The notes under the pieces were generated by a model. The model was not told the origin of the DNA. It did not search any database and saw only the letters and a program-made list of their open reading frames with translations. From positions 62,001 to 126,000 of the forward strand of contig NZ_BONC01000010.1 in assembly GCF_016862515.1 (NCBI RefSeq): a DNA stretch of 64,000 nt, given 5' to 3'. Below are positions 58,019 through 64,000 of the stretch, piece by piece; position 1 is the first letter of the stretch, and each line of letters opens with the position of its first letter. Both the position numbers and the translations under genes were made by a program. Origin of the DNA: Asanoa iriomotensis. GTDB taxonomy: Bacteria > Actinomycetota > Actinomycetes > Mycobacteriales > Micromonosporaceae.

Positions 58019-58765
58019 TCAGTCGTCGGGCTCCACGGTGAACCACCAGTCGCCGCTGACGTGGACCTGCAGCCGGACGCCGAGGCTCGTGTCCGTGCGC
58101 ACCTCTCGGGCGTCCTGGGAGCTGCCGGGTATGTACGAGTAGTACCAGTTCCACTTCCAGGAGTTGTCGCGGAGATGGAACGACGTGCCCGGACCCCAGC
58201 CGCCCTTCTCGATCCGGTACACGTCCACGCCGGAGCGCTCGATCGCGTCGGACACCCGGTCGAAGGCGGCCTCGCTCGCGCCGTCGAGCGCTGGTTCGGG
58301 GTCGCTCGGGTTCGCACAGTCCGCCGCGCGATCCCGGAACGCACCCTGCGACCAGGTGAACACCCGGCACGTCGACCGGCCCCACCCGCCGGGCTCGTAC
58401 AGATAGCTGGTCAGTGCGAGGTCGGTCGTCGCCGGCAGCACCTGGCGCTGCAGGCTCTCGACGTCGTGCCGCAGCCGCTCGGGCGGGTAGATCGGCGGGT
58501 CACCCTGGTCCGGGAGCCCGCCGGCGCCCGGCCCGAACGGCACGGCGAACGTGCCGGCGTCCGGCAGTTGGATCGCGCCGCCCGCCGTGAGCCCGACGAG
58601 GACGGCCACGGCCGCGGCCACGCCGCCTCCGACCGTCCGCCGGGCGCGGCCGCGGCGCAGCGCACGTCGGGCGGCGGCGAGCGTCAGCCCGGCGTCCGGA
58701 CCGTATTCGGGGTAGCCGGGAGCGCCGGCCCGCAGGCGGGTGACGACGTCGTCATCGTCGCTCAT
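58019..58765 (-). CDS. Membrane-anchored partner of SigE-type sigma factor (putative anti-sigma)
   Basis: A 248-residue protein. The cytoplasmic N-terminus (1-40: 'VTRLRAGAPGYPEYGP') ends in an Arg cluster before one membrane helix ('VGGGVAAAVAVLVGLTAGG'). The outside domain (about 65-248) has aromatic-rich strands ('NSWKWNWYYSYIPGS') and Cys in 'TCRVF' and 'DCANP'. Its ATG overlaps the sigma gene's stop, the usual layout of an ECF sigma with its membrane regulator. It lacks a recognisable ZAS/RsrA zinc motif, so the anti-sigma role is inferred from context. Confidence 0.7.
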   Translation of the reverse strand: MSDDDDVVTRLRAGAPGYPEYGPDAGLTLAAARRALRRGRARRTVGGGVAAAVAVLVGLTAGGAIQLPDAGTFAVPFGPGAGGLPDQGDPPIYPPERLRHDVESLQRQVLPATTDLALTSYLYEPGGWGRSTCRVFTWSQGAFRDRAADCANPSDPEPALDGASEAAFDRVSDAIERSGVDVYRIEKGGWGPGTSFHLRDNSWKWNWYYSYIPGSSQDAREVRTDTSLGVRLQVHVSGDWWFTVEPDD

Positions 58766-59277
58766 CGCAGTTCCCCTTCCGCGAAGATCTGACGCAGCCG
58801 GGCGATTCCCCGCGCGTGGTGGGACTTGACTGTGCCGACCGAGATCTCCAGCTCGCGCGCGACCTCGGTCTCGGTGAGGTCGAGCAGGTGCCGCATGACC
58901 ACGACCCGCCGCTGCGTGAGCGGCAGCCGAGCTAGCGCCTGGACCACGGCGTTGCGGGCGACCACGGCGCCGGTGTGGTCCGGGCCGGCCCGGTCCGGCA
59001 GCGCGCCCGGGTCGACGAGCACCTCGCGACGCGTGCGACGCCACCCGTCGATGCGCAGGTTGACCAGGACCCGGCGCGCGTACGCCTGCGGGTCGCCGTC
59101 GCGTGCCGCCCGCCAGGAGCGGTAGGTGCGCTCGTAGGTGGCCTGGACGAGTTCCTCCGCCCGGACCGGGTCACCACACAACAGCACGGCGGTGCGCAGC
59201 AGATAGCGACCGGAGGCGGCCACGAAGTCGAGAAACTCTTCGTCACGCGTGCCCACGGCGGATCGCTCGCTGTCCAT
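58762..59277 (-). CDS. SigE-family ECF RNA polymerase sigma factor
   Basis: A 171-residue sigma-70 factor of the actinobacterial SigE subfamily (TIGR02983-like). Region 2 has 'FVAASGRYLLRTAVLLCGDPVRAEELVQATYERTYRSW', and region 4 has 'LPLTQRRVVVMRHLLDLTETEVARELEISVGTVKSHHARGIARLR', joined by a short linker. ATG 59277 starts it. It is translationally coupled to the membrane partner downstream. The signal and target promoters are unknown. Confidence 0.92.
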   Translation of the reverse strand: MDSERSAVGTRDEEFLDFVAASGRYLLRTAVLLCGDPVRAEELVQATYERTYRSWRAARDGDPQAYARRVLVNLRIDGWRRTRREVLVDPGALPDRAGPDHTGAVVARNAVVQALARLPLTQRRVVVMRHLLDLTETEVARELEISVGTVKSHHARGIARLRQIFAEGELR

Positions 59278-59335
59278 GCTCACATCAAGCCACCACGCAG
59301 CAGCATGACCGAACGTTGTCACGCGCGCGGAAGGA

Positions 59336-60271
59336 TCAGGCGAACAGCGCGCTGACGGACTCTCCGTTGTGGATGCGGCGCATGGCCTCGGCCAGGGCCG
59401 GGGCGATCGAGAGCACCGTCAGTTGCGGGACGCGTTTTTCGGCCGGGATCGGGACCGTGTTCGTGCAGACGATCTCGCGGACCCCGTCCAGCGTCGCCAG
59501 GCGGTCCAGGGCGTCCTCCGCGAACAGGCCGTGGGTGCAGACCAGGCGGATCGAGCGGGCCTTGAGCTGGTGCAGGTGGTCGACCAGCTCGATCACCGTG
59601 CTGCCCTTGGCGATCTCGTCGTCCAGGACGATCACGTCGCGGTCCGTGACGTCGCCGATGACCGCGCTGATGCGGACCCGGTCCTGGAAGCGTTGTTTCG
59701 CGCCCGCCGCCACCGGTGTGCCGAGCATCCGCGCGAACGCCGCCGCTTCCTTCGCGTTGCCCAGGTCCGGCGAGACCACGACCGTCTCGCTCAGGTCCTC
59801 GCCCTTGAAGTGGGCGGCCAGCTCGCGCAGCGCGTGCAGGTGGTCGACCGGGATGCTGAAGAAACCGTGCACCTGCGGCGAGTGCAGCGTCATCGCCAGC
59901 ACGCGGTGCGCGCCCGCCGACACCAGCAGGTCCGCGACCAGGCGGGCGCCGATCGAGATGCGCGGCGCGTCCTTCTTGTCCGAGCGGGCGTACGCGAAAT
60001 GGGGCAGCACCACCGTGATCCGCCCGGCCGAGGCGCCGCGGGCCGCGTCGATCATGAACAAGAGCTCGACCAGGTTCTCCTGGGTCGGCGCGACGATCGG
60101 CTGGATCAGGAAGACGTCGCGCTCCCGGCAGTTGGCCTGCAGCTGCACCTCTAGGCAGTCGTTGGCGAAGCGGGAGATCCTGGTCGGCAGCAACGGCACG
60201 CCCAGGTGGGCGCAGATGTCCGTTGCCAGCTCGGGATGGGCACCACCGCTGAAGACCGCGATCTCGCGCAC
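59336..60271 (-). CDS. Atypical ribose-phosphate pyrophosphokinase paralogue
   Basis: A 311-residue PRPP synthetase-fold protein. '[25 protein letters not shown]' opens, and '[22 protein letters not shown]' matches Prs. The flexible ATP loop is '[14 protein letters not shown]' where canonical Prs has 'YARQDRK'. The PRPP loop is '[15 protein letters not shown]', differing from the usual 'VDDMxDTAGT'. It may thus be a regulatory or substrate-shifted paralogue. GTG 60271 gives the family-like N-terminus. It is divergent from glycerol kinase with only 38 bases between starts. Confidence 0.85.
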   Translation of the reverse strand: MREIAVFSGGAHPELATDICAHLGVPLLPTRISRFANDCLEVQLQANCRERDVFLIQPIVAPTQENLVELLFMIDAARGASAGRITVVLPHFAYARSDKKDAPRISIGARLVADLLVSAGAHRVLAMTLHSPQVHGFFSIPVDHLHALRELAAHFKGEDLSETVVVSPDLGNAKEAAAFARMLGTPVAAGAKQRFQDRVRISAVIGDVTDRDVIVLDDEIAKGSTVIELVDHLHQLKARSIRLVCTHGLFAEDALDRLATLDGVREIVCTNTVPIPAEKRVPQLTVLSIAPALAEAMRRIHNGESVSALFA

Positions 60272-60309
60272 GGATTCGATCCTATTCGGGCGCCCACCGG
60301 CCCGGCACA

Positions 60310-61776
60310 ATGGCCCGCATGCCGCACGTCGCCGCGATCGACCAAGGGACCACCTCCTCCCGCTGCATCGTCTTCGACGCCGACGGCGGGATCGTGTCCG
60401 TCGCCCGGCGCGAGCACCGCCAGCGCTATCCGCAGCCTGGTTGGGTCGAGCACGACGCCGCCGAGATCTGGGCCGACGTGCGCGCCGTCGTGGACGAGGC
60501 GGTCGCGGGATACGACATCGCCGCGCTCGGCATCACCAACCAGCGCGAGACCACCGTGGTCTGGGACCGGGTCACCGGCGAGCCCGTGCACCACGCGATC
60601 GTCTGGCAGGACACCCGGACCGAACCGATTCTGCGTACGCTCGCCGACCGTGCCGACGAGATCCGCCGGATCACCGGGTTGCCGCTGGCCACCTACTTCG
60701 CCGGGCCCAAGGTGCGCTGGCTGCTCGACCACGTCGACGGGCTGCGCGACCGCGCCGAGCGCGGTGACGTGCTGTTCGGCACCATCGACAGCTGGCTGAT
60801 CTGGAACCTGACCGGCCGGCACGTCACCGACGTCACCAACGCCAGCCGGACGCTGCTGATGGACCTGCGCACCCTCGACTGGAGCCCGGACCTGCTCGAC
60901 GCCATGGGCGTGCCGCGGGCGATGCTGCCCGAGATCCGGCCGTCGGCCGAGGTCTACGGGACGGCCCGCGGCGGGCTGGTGGACGGCGTGCCCGTGGCCG
61001 GCGCGCTCGGCGACCAGCAGGCGGCGCTGTTCGGGCAGGCCTGCTTCCAGCCCGGCGAGGGCAAGTGCACCTACGGCACCGGCAGCTTCCTGCTGGTCAA
61101 CACCGGTGCGACCCCGGTGGTGTCCCGGCACGGGCTGCTCACCACGGTCGGCTACCAGGTCGGCTCCGGCGCGCCCGCGTACGCCCTGGAAGGCGCGATC
61201 GCCGTGACCGGCGCACTGGTCCAGTGGCTGCGCGACAACCTCGGCCTGATCGGCAGCGCCGACGAGATCGAGGCGCTGGCGGCGTCGGTCGACGACAACG
61301 GCGGCTGCTACATCGTGCCGGCGTTCTCCGGGCTGTTCGCGCCGCACTGGCGCGGCGACGCGCGGGGCGTGATCGCCGGGCTGACCGGCTACATCACCCG
61401 CGCGCACGTGGCCCGCGCGGCGCTGGAGGCGAGCGCCTGGCAGACCCGCGAGGTGGTGGACGCGATGAACGCCGACACCGACGTGGCCCTGCGCCGGTTG
61501 CGGGTCGACGGCGGGATGACCGTCAACGACCTGCTCATGCAGACGCTGTCGGACGTGCTCGACCTGCCGGTGGTGCGACCGCGGGTCACGGAGACGACCT
61601 GCCTCGGCGCGGCCTACGCGGCCGGGCTCGCGGTGGGTTTCTGGCCGGACCTCGACGCGTTGCGCGCGCACTGGCAGGCCGACCGCGACTGGCAGCCCCT
61701 CGTGGACAAGGCCCGCCGCGAGCGCGAGTGGGCACAGTGGCGCAAGGCGGTGTCCCGTACCCTCGACTGGGTCTAG
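60310..61776 (+). CDS. glpK: Glycerol kinase
   Basis: A 488-residue FGGY kinase. '[16 protein letters not shown]' is the ATP-binding phosphate-1 motif, '[11 protein letters not shown]' and '[13 protein letters not shown]' are glycerol-site blocks, and '[11 protein letters not shown]' and '[10 protein letters not shown]' follow. The C-terminal FGGY signature '(G)[16 protein letters not shown]' is intact. It phosphorylates glycerol to sn-glycerol-3-phosphate. The usual glpF/glpD neighbours are absent. ATG 60310 is used; an ATG nine bases downstream is also possible. Confidence 0.93.
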   Translation: MARMPHVAAIDQGTTSSRCIVFDADGGIVSVARREHRQRYPQPGWVEHDAAEIWADVRAVVDEAVAGYDIAALGITNQRETTVVWDRVTGEPVHHAIVWQDTRTEPILRTLADRADEIRRITGLPLATYFAGPKVRWLLDHVDGLRDRAERGDVLFGTIDSWLIWNLTGRHVTDVTNASRTLLMDLRTLDWSPDLLDAMGVPRAMLPEIRPSAEVYGTARGGLVDGVPVAGALGDQQAALFGQACFQPGEGKCTYGTGSFLLVNTGATPVVSRHGLLTTVGYQVGSGAPAYALEGAIAVTGALVQWLRDNLGLIGSADEIEALAASVDDNGGCYIVPAFSGLFAPHWRGDARGVIAGLTGYITRAHVARAALEASAWQTREVVDAMNADTDVALRRLRVDGGMTVNDLLMQTLSDVLDLPVVRPRVTETTCLGAAYAAGLAVGFWPDLDALRAHWQADRDWQPLVDKARREREWAQWRKAVSRTLDWV

Positions 61777-61778
61777 TT

Positions 61779-62609
61779 TTACCAGGGTTCGCCGGTGAGC
61801 CGTTCGTAGATGTCGATGTAGCGCGCCCGGGTCACCGCCACGACGTCGGCCGGCACCGGTGGCGGCGTCGACTTCTTGTCCCAGCCCGCCTCGGTCGCCC
61901 AGTCGCGGACGAACTGCTTGTCGAACGAGAACTGGGCGCGCCCCGGCTCGTAGTCGTCGGCCGGCCAGAACCGCGACGAGTCCGGGGTCAGCACCTCGTC
62001 GGCCAGCACGAGGGCGCCGTCGGGCGCGCGACCGATCTCGATCTTGGTGTCCGCGATCAGCACGCCGCGCTCGGCCGCCAGCTCGGCGCCCCGCCGGTAG
62101 ACGGCCAGCGTGATGTCCCGGATCGCCTCCGCGGTCTCCCGCCCGACCTCGGCGATCACCTGGTCGAAGGAGATCGGCTCGTCGTGTGCGCCGGCGGGCG
62201 CCTTGGTGGACGGCGTGAAGATGGGGTCGGGCAGCCGGGCCGCCTCGACCAGGCCGGGTTCGAGCGGCACCCCGGAGACCGTGCCGGTGCGGTCGTACTC
62301 CCGCTTGCCGCCGCCGGTCAGATAGCCGCGGGCGACGCACTCGACCGGCAGCATGTCGAGCCGGCGGACCCGGATCGCCCGCCCGGCGAACTCGGCCGGC
62401 ACGTCGGTCCACGAGATCACGTGGTTGGGCACGATGCCGGCGAGCTGCTCGAACCACCACAGCGACAGCCGGGTCAGGATCGCGCCCTTGTCGGGAATCG
62501 GCGTCGGCAGGATCACGTCGTAGATGGACAGCCGGTCGGACGCCACCAGCACGAGCTCGTCGCCGTCGGCGTACACGTCACGGACCTTGCCCTGGTGCAC
62601 CAGCTCCAC
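61779..62609 (-). CDS. purC: SAICAR synthetase
   Basis: A 276-residue phosphoribosylaminoimidazole-succinocarboxamide synthase. '[27 protein letters not shown]' is the ATP lid, '[17 protein letters not shown]' and '[21 protein letters not shown]' are substrate blocks, and '[33 protein letters not shown]' matches the purine-site region. It catalyses the eighth step of de novo IMP synthesis. The nearby PRPP synthetase paralogue gives a loose purine link. GTG 62609 is the start. Confidence 0.93.
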   Translation of the reverse strand: MELVHQGKVRDVYADGDELVLVASDRLSIYDVILPTPIPDKGAILTRLSLWWFEQLAGIVPNHVISWTDVPAEFAGRAIRVRRLDMLPVECVARGYLTGGGKREYDRTGTVSGVPLEPGLVEAARLPDPIFTPSTKAPAGAHDEPISFDQVIAEVGRETAEAIRDITLAVYRRGAELAAERGVLIADTKIEIGRAPDGALVLADEVLTPDSSRFWPADDYEPGRAQFSFDKQFVRDWATEAGWDKKSTPPPVPADVVAVTRARYIDIYERLTGEPW

Positions 62610-62701
62610 GATTTCAGTAGATCACGGGCTGTTGACACCCGTCGGTACGGGCGGTCTAGTTGACGGTCCGGTAACTTGCCCCGACAGCGAGGAGTCCGCG
62701 C

Positions 62702-63955
62702 GTGCGCACCTTCCCCTGCCGGCCGGTGGTCGCGTTGCTCGCGGCCGTCTCGCTGCTGGCCGGCGGCTGCTCGGCGGGTCGCGAGGAAGGGTCGAGCGGC
62801 CCGGTGACGATCTCGGTTTTCTGGTACGGCGACCAGGCGCGCGCCGAACGCACCGAGGCGGCGCTCGAGCTCTACTCGACCCGGCACCCGGGCACCACGT
62901 TCAAAATCACCTGGCAGGGTGCGCAGGGCTACTACGACCGCCTGGCCACGCAGGCGGTGGGCGGCAACGCGCCCGACCTGTTCCAGATCGACGACAGCCG
63001 GCTGGTCGACTACGCCAACCGGGGGCTGCTGCTCGACCTGAGCGCGGCGGCCACGGACGGCCGGATCGACGTCACGGCGTTCCCGCCGGGGCTCGCCGGG
63101 TACGGCACCGTCAACGGCAAGGTGGTCGGGGTGGCCGCCGGCGCCGAGACCCCGGCCCTCGTCTACAACCGCACCATGGTCCGCGAGCTGCGGGTGGCCG
63201 AGCCGAAGACCGGTATGACCTATCCGCAGCTGTTCACCTGGGCCGCGGAGGTCGGCGAGGAGAGCGACGGCGAGATCGCGGGCCTGGCCGACGGGTCCGG
63301 CGACCTCGACGCGTACTGGATGTGGCTGCGGGCGCAGGGCAAGGACCTCTACGAGGGCGCCGCGCCCGGCTTCGCGCCCGGCGACACCGCACGGTGGTTC
63401 GCGATGTGGCAGGAGGCCCGCGCGGCCGACGCGATCGCCCGCCCGGCCGGCGAGCGGGCCCTGACCGAGGGTGCGGCCGTCGCCGCGTTCGGCTGGTCCG
63501 CCGAGTTCCCGGCCTGGCAGCAGCGCGACGACGACGATCTCGCGCTGGTCGCCCGCCCGGGCGACACCCGCGCGCAGTGGTCGCGGGCTTCCTACTACTG
63601 GGCTGGCTACCGCGGCACCCGGCACCCGGACGTGCTCGCCGACGTCGTCAACTTCCTGACCAACGACCCACAGGCCGGGCGCCAACTCGGCGACGTCCGG
63701 GGTTTCGCGCCGAACCTGGAGGTGCGCGAGGCCAACGCCACCGACCTGGCCGACGGGCCGGCCCGCACCGCGCACGAGTTCGAGAGCGCGATGCGTGACC
63801 GGATCGGCCCGTCGCCGGCCCCGCCGCCGGCCGCGCACGCCAAGCTGCGTGAGCTGCTGGCCGCGGCGGCCGCGACCGTGGCGAGCGAGAAATACAGCCC
63901 GGACGACGCCGCCGCCGAGTTCTCCCGCGCGGCCGCCACCGCCCTGGCGAGCTAG
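62702..63955 (+). CDS. Sugar-binding extracellular lipoprotein (SBP family 1)
   Basis: A 417-residue SBP_bac_1 protein. The signal 'RPVVALLAAVSLLAGGC' ends in the lipobox LAGGC. Ligand-domain blocks are 'VFWYGDQARAERTEAALELY', 'TWQGAQGYYDRLATQAVGGNAPDLFQID' and 'YWAGYRGTRHPDVLADVVNFL'. GTG 62702 follows GAGGAG. Its permeases should follow beyond the window or sit elsewhere; the next gene is convergent. The ligand is not evident. Confidence 0.88.
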   Translation: MRTFPCRPVVALLAAVSLLAGGCSAGREEGSSGPVTISVFWYGDQARAERTEAALELYSTRHPGTTFKITWQGAQGYYDRLATQAVGGNAPDLFQIDDSRLVDYANRGLLLDLSAAATDGRIDVTAFPPGLAGYGTVNGKVVGVAAGAETPALVYNRTMVRELRVAEPKTGMTYPQLFTWAAEVGEESDGEIAGLADGSGDLDAYWMWLRAQGKDLYEGAAPGFAPGDTARWFAMWQEARAADAIARPAGERALTEGAAVAAFGWSAEFPAWQQRDDDDLALVARPGDTRAQWSRASYYWAGYRGTRHPDVLADVVNFLTNDPQAGRQLGDVRGFAPNLEVREANATDLADGPARTAHEFESAMRDRIGPSPAPPPAAHAKLRELLAAAAATVASEKYSPDDAAAEFSRAAATALAS

Positions 63956-64000
63956 CCGCGCTTGCGGCTCCGCTTGGTGACGAGCACGACGGCGAGCACG
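63952..64000 (-). CDS. C-terminal end of a probable membrane protein, partial
   Basis: The last 15 codons of a leftward frame read 'VLAVVLVTKRSRKRG' and stop on the CTAG shared with the SBP gene. A hydrophobic stretch followed by a Lys/Arg tail fits the end of a membrane protein such as a permease. The rest lies beyond the window, so identity is unknown. Confidence 0.35.
   Translation of the reverse strand, partial: VLAVVLVTKRSRKRG

Noticed and set aside
60151-62460. A 769-residue minus-strand frame over glpK
   Set aside because: It is a shadow of glycerol kinase and the adjoining prs region, with low-complexity composition and no domain.

Overview
The window reads as a chromosomal segment of a high-GC actinobacterium. 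Support comes from very strong G/C third positions, frequent GTG and TTG starts, dense 4-bp start/stop overlaps, an AfsR/SARP-type regulator, a SigE-type ECF sigma factor, LacI-regulated sugar ABC importers that carry no ATPase of their own, and Septum_form, DUF808 and form II CoxL proteins. A soil or plant-litter member of the Micromonosporaceae is a reasonable guess, but no marker gene here fixes the genus. I found no rRNA, tRNA, CRISPR array, prophage or complete insertion sequence.

Layout. 1-2.1 kb: end of a MacAB-like efflux operon. 2.1-5.7 kb: an AfsR-like regulator, a dehalogenase-like hydrolase and an unknown Pro/Glu/Ala-rich protein. 5.7-10.9 kb: an alpha-galactoside locus with a binding lipoprotein, a secreted GH27 enzyme and two divergent permeases. 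10.9-11.7 kb: a remnant of an ImmA/IrrE metallopeptidase and a Septum_form protein. 11.7-15 kb: a secreted purple-acid-phosphatase-like enzyme behind a Pho-box-like triple repeat, then a NicO-type metal transporter. 15-18.7 kb: a translationally coupled set (LPG-synthase-TM/flippase-like, GT4, PIG-L deacetylase, GDPD) that looks like an envelope glycolipid pathway. 18.7-34 kb: mixed genes, including a 1131-residue secreted phosphodiester glycosidase/phosphoesterase, a beta-propeller protein, an erythromycin-esterase homologue, a trypsin-like protease and several regulators.

33.1-45.2 kb: an Lrp regulator faces an APC permease whose gene holds, in frame, a 166-bp inverted-repeat element. Then come two LacI paralogues, a GH3 glycosidase, a sugar SBP with two permeases, a second copy of the 166-bp element and a one-piece transketolase. 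Palindromes of the CGAAA-TTTCG and GGGAGCGCTCCC types suggest LacI control of this likely xylo- or gluco-oligosaccharide locus. 45.2-50.1 kb: small regulators and metabolic genes. 50.2-56.1 kb: a leftward operon for a form II molybdenum hydroxylase (MoxR, VWA/CoxE, CoxS, CoxL, CoxM). 56.2-64 kb: an MFS exporter, a copper chaperone behind two CsoR-type palindromes, an ECF sigma/anti-sigma pair, an atypical PRPP synthetase, glycerol kinase, PurC and a further sugar-binding lipoprotein.

No wholly new multi-gene system stands out. The most unusual signals are the two 166-bp elements, whose arms differ between copies but stay perfectly paired within each copy, and the in-frame insertion of one of them into a transporter. 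Other notable items are a 48-bp tandem duplication across two convergent gene ends, five convergent gene pairs that share one CTAG for both stop codons, and a hydrolase/methyltransferase junction that looks like a deletion scar.
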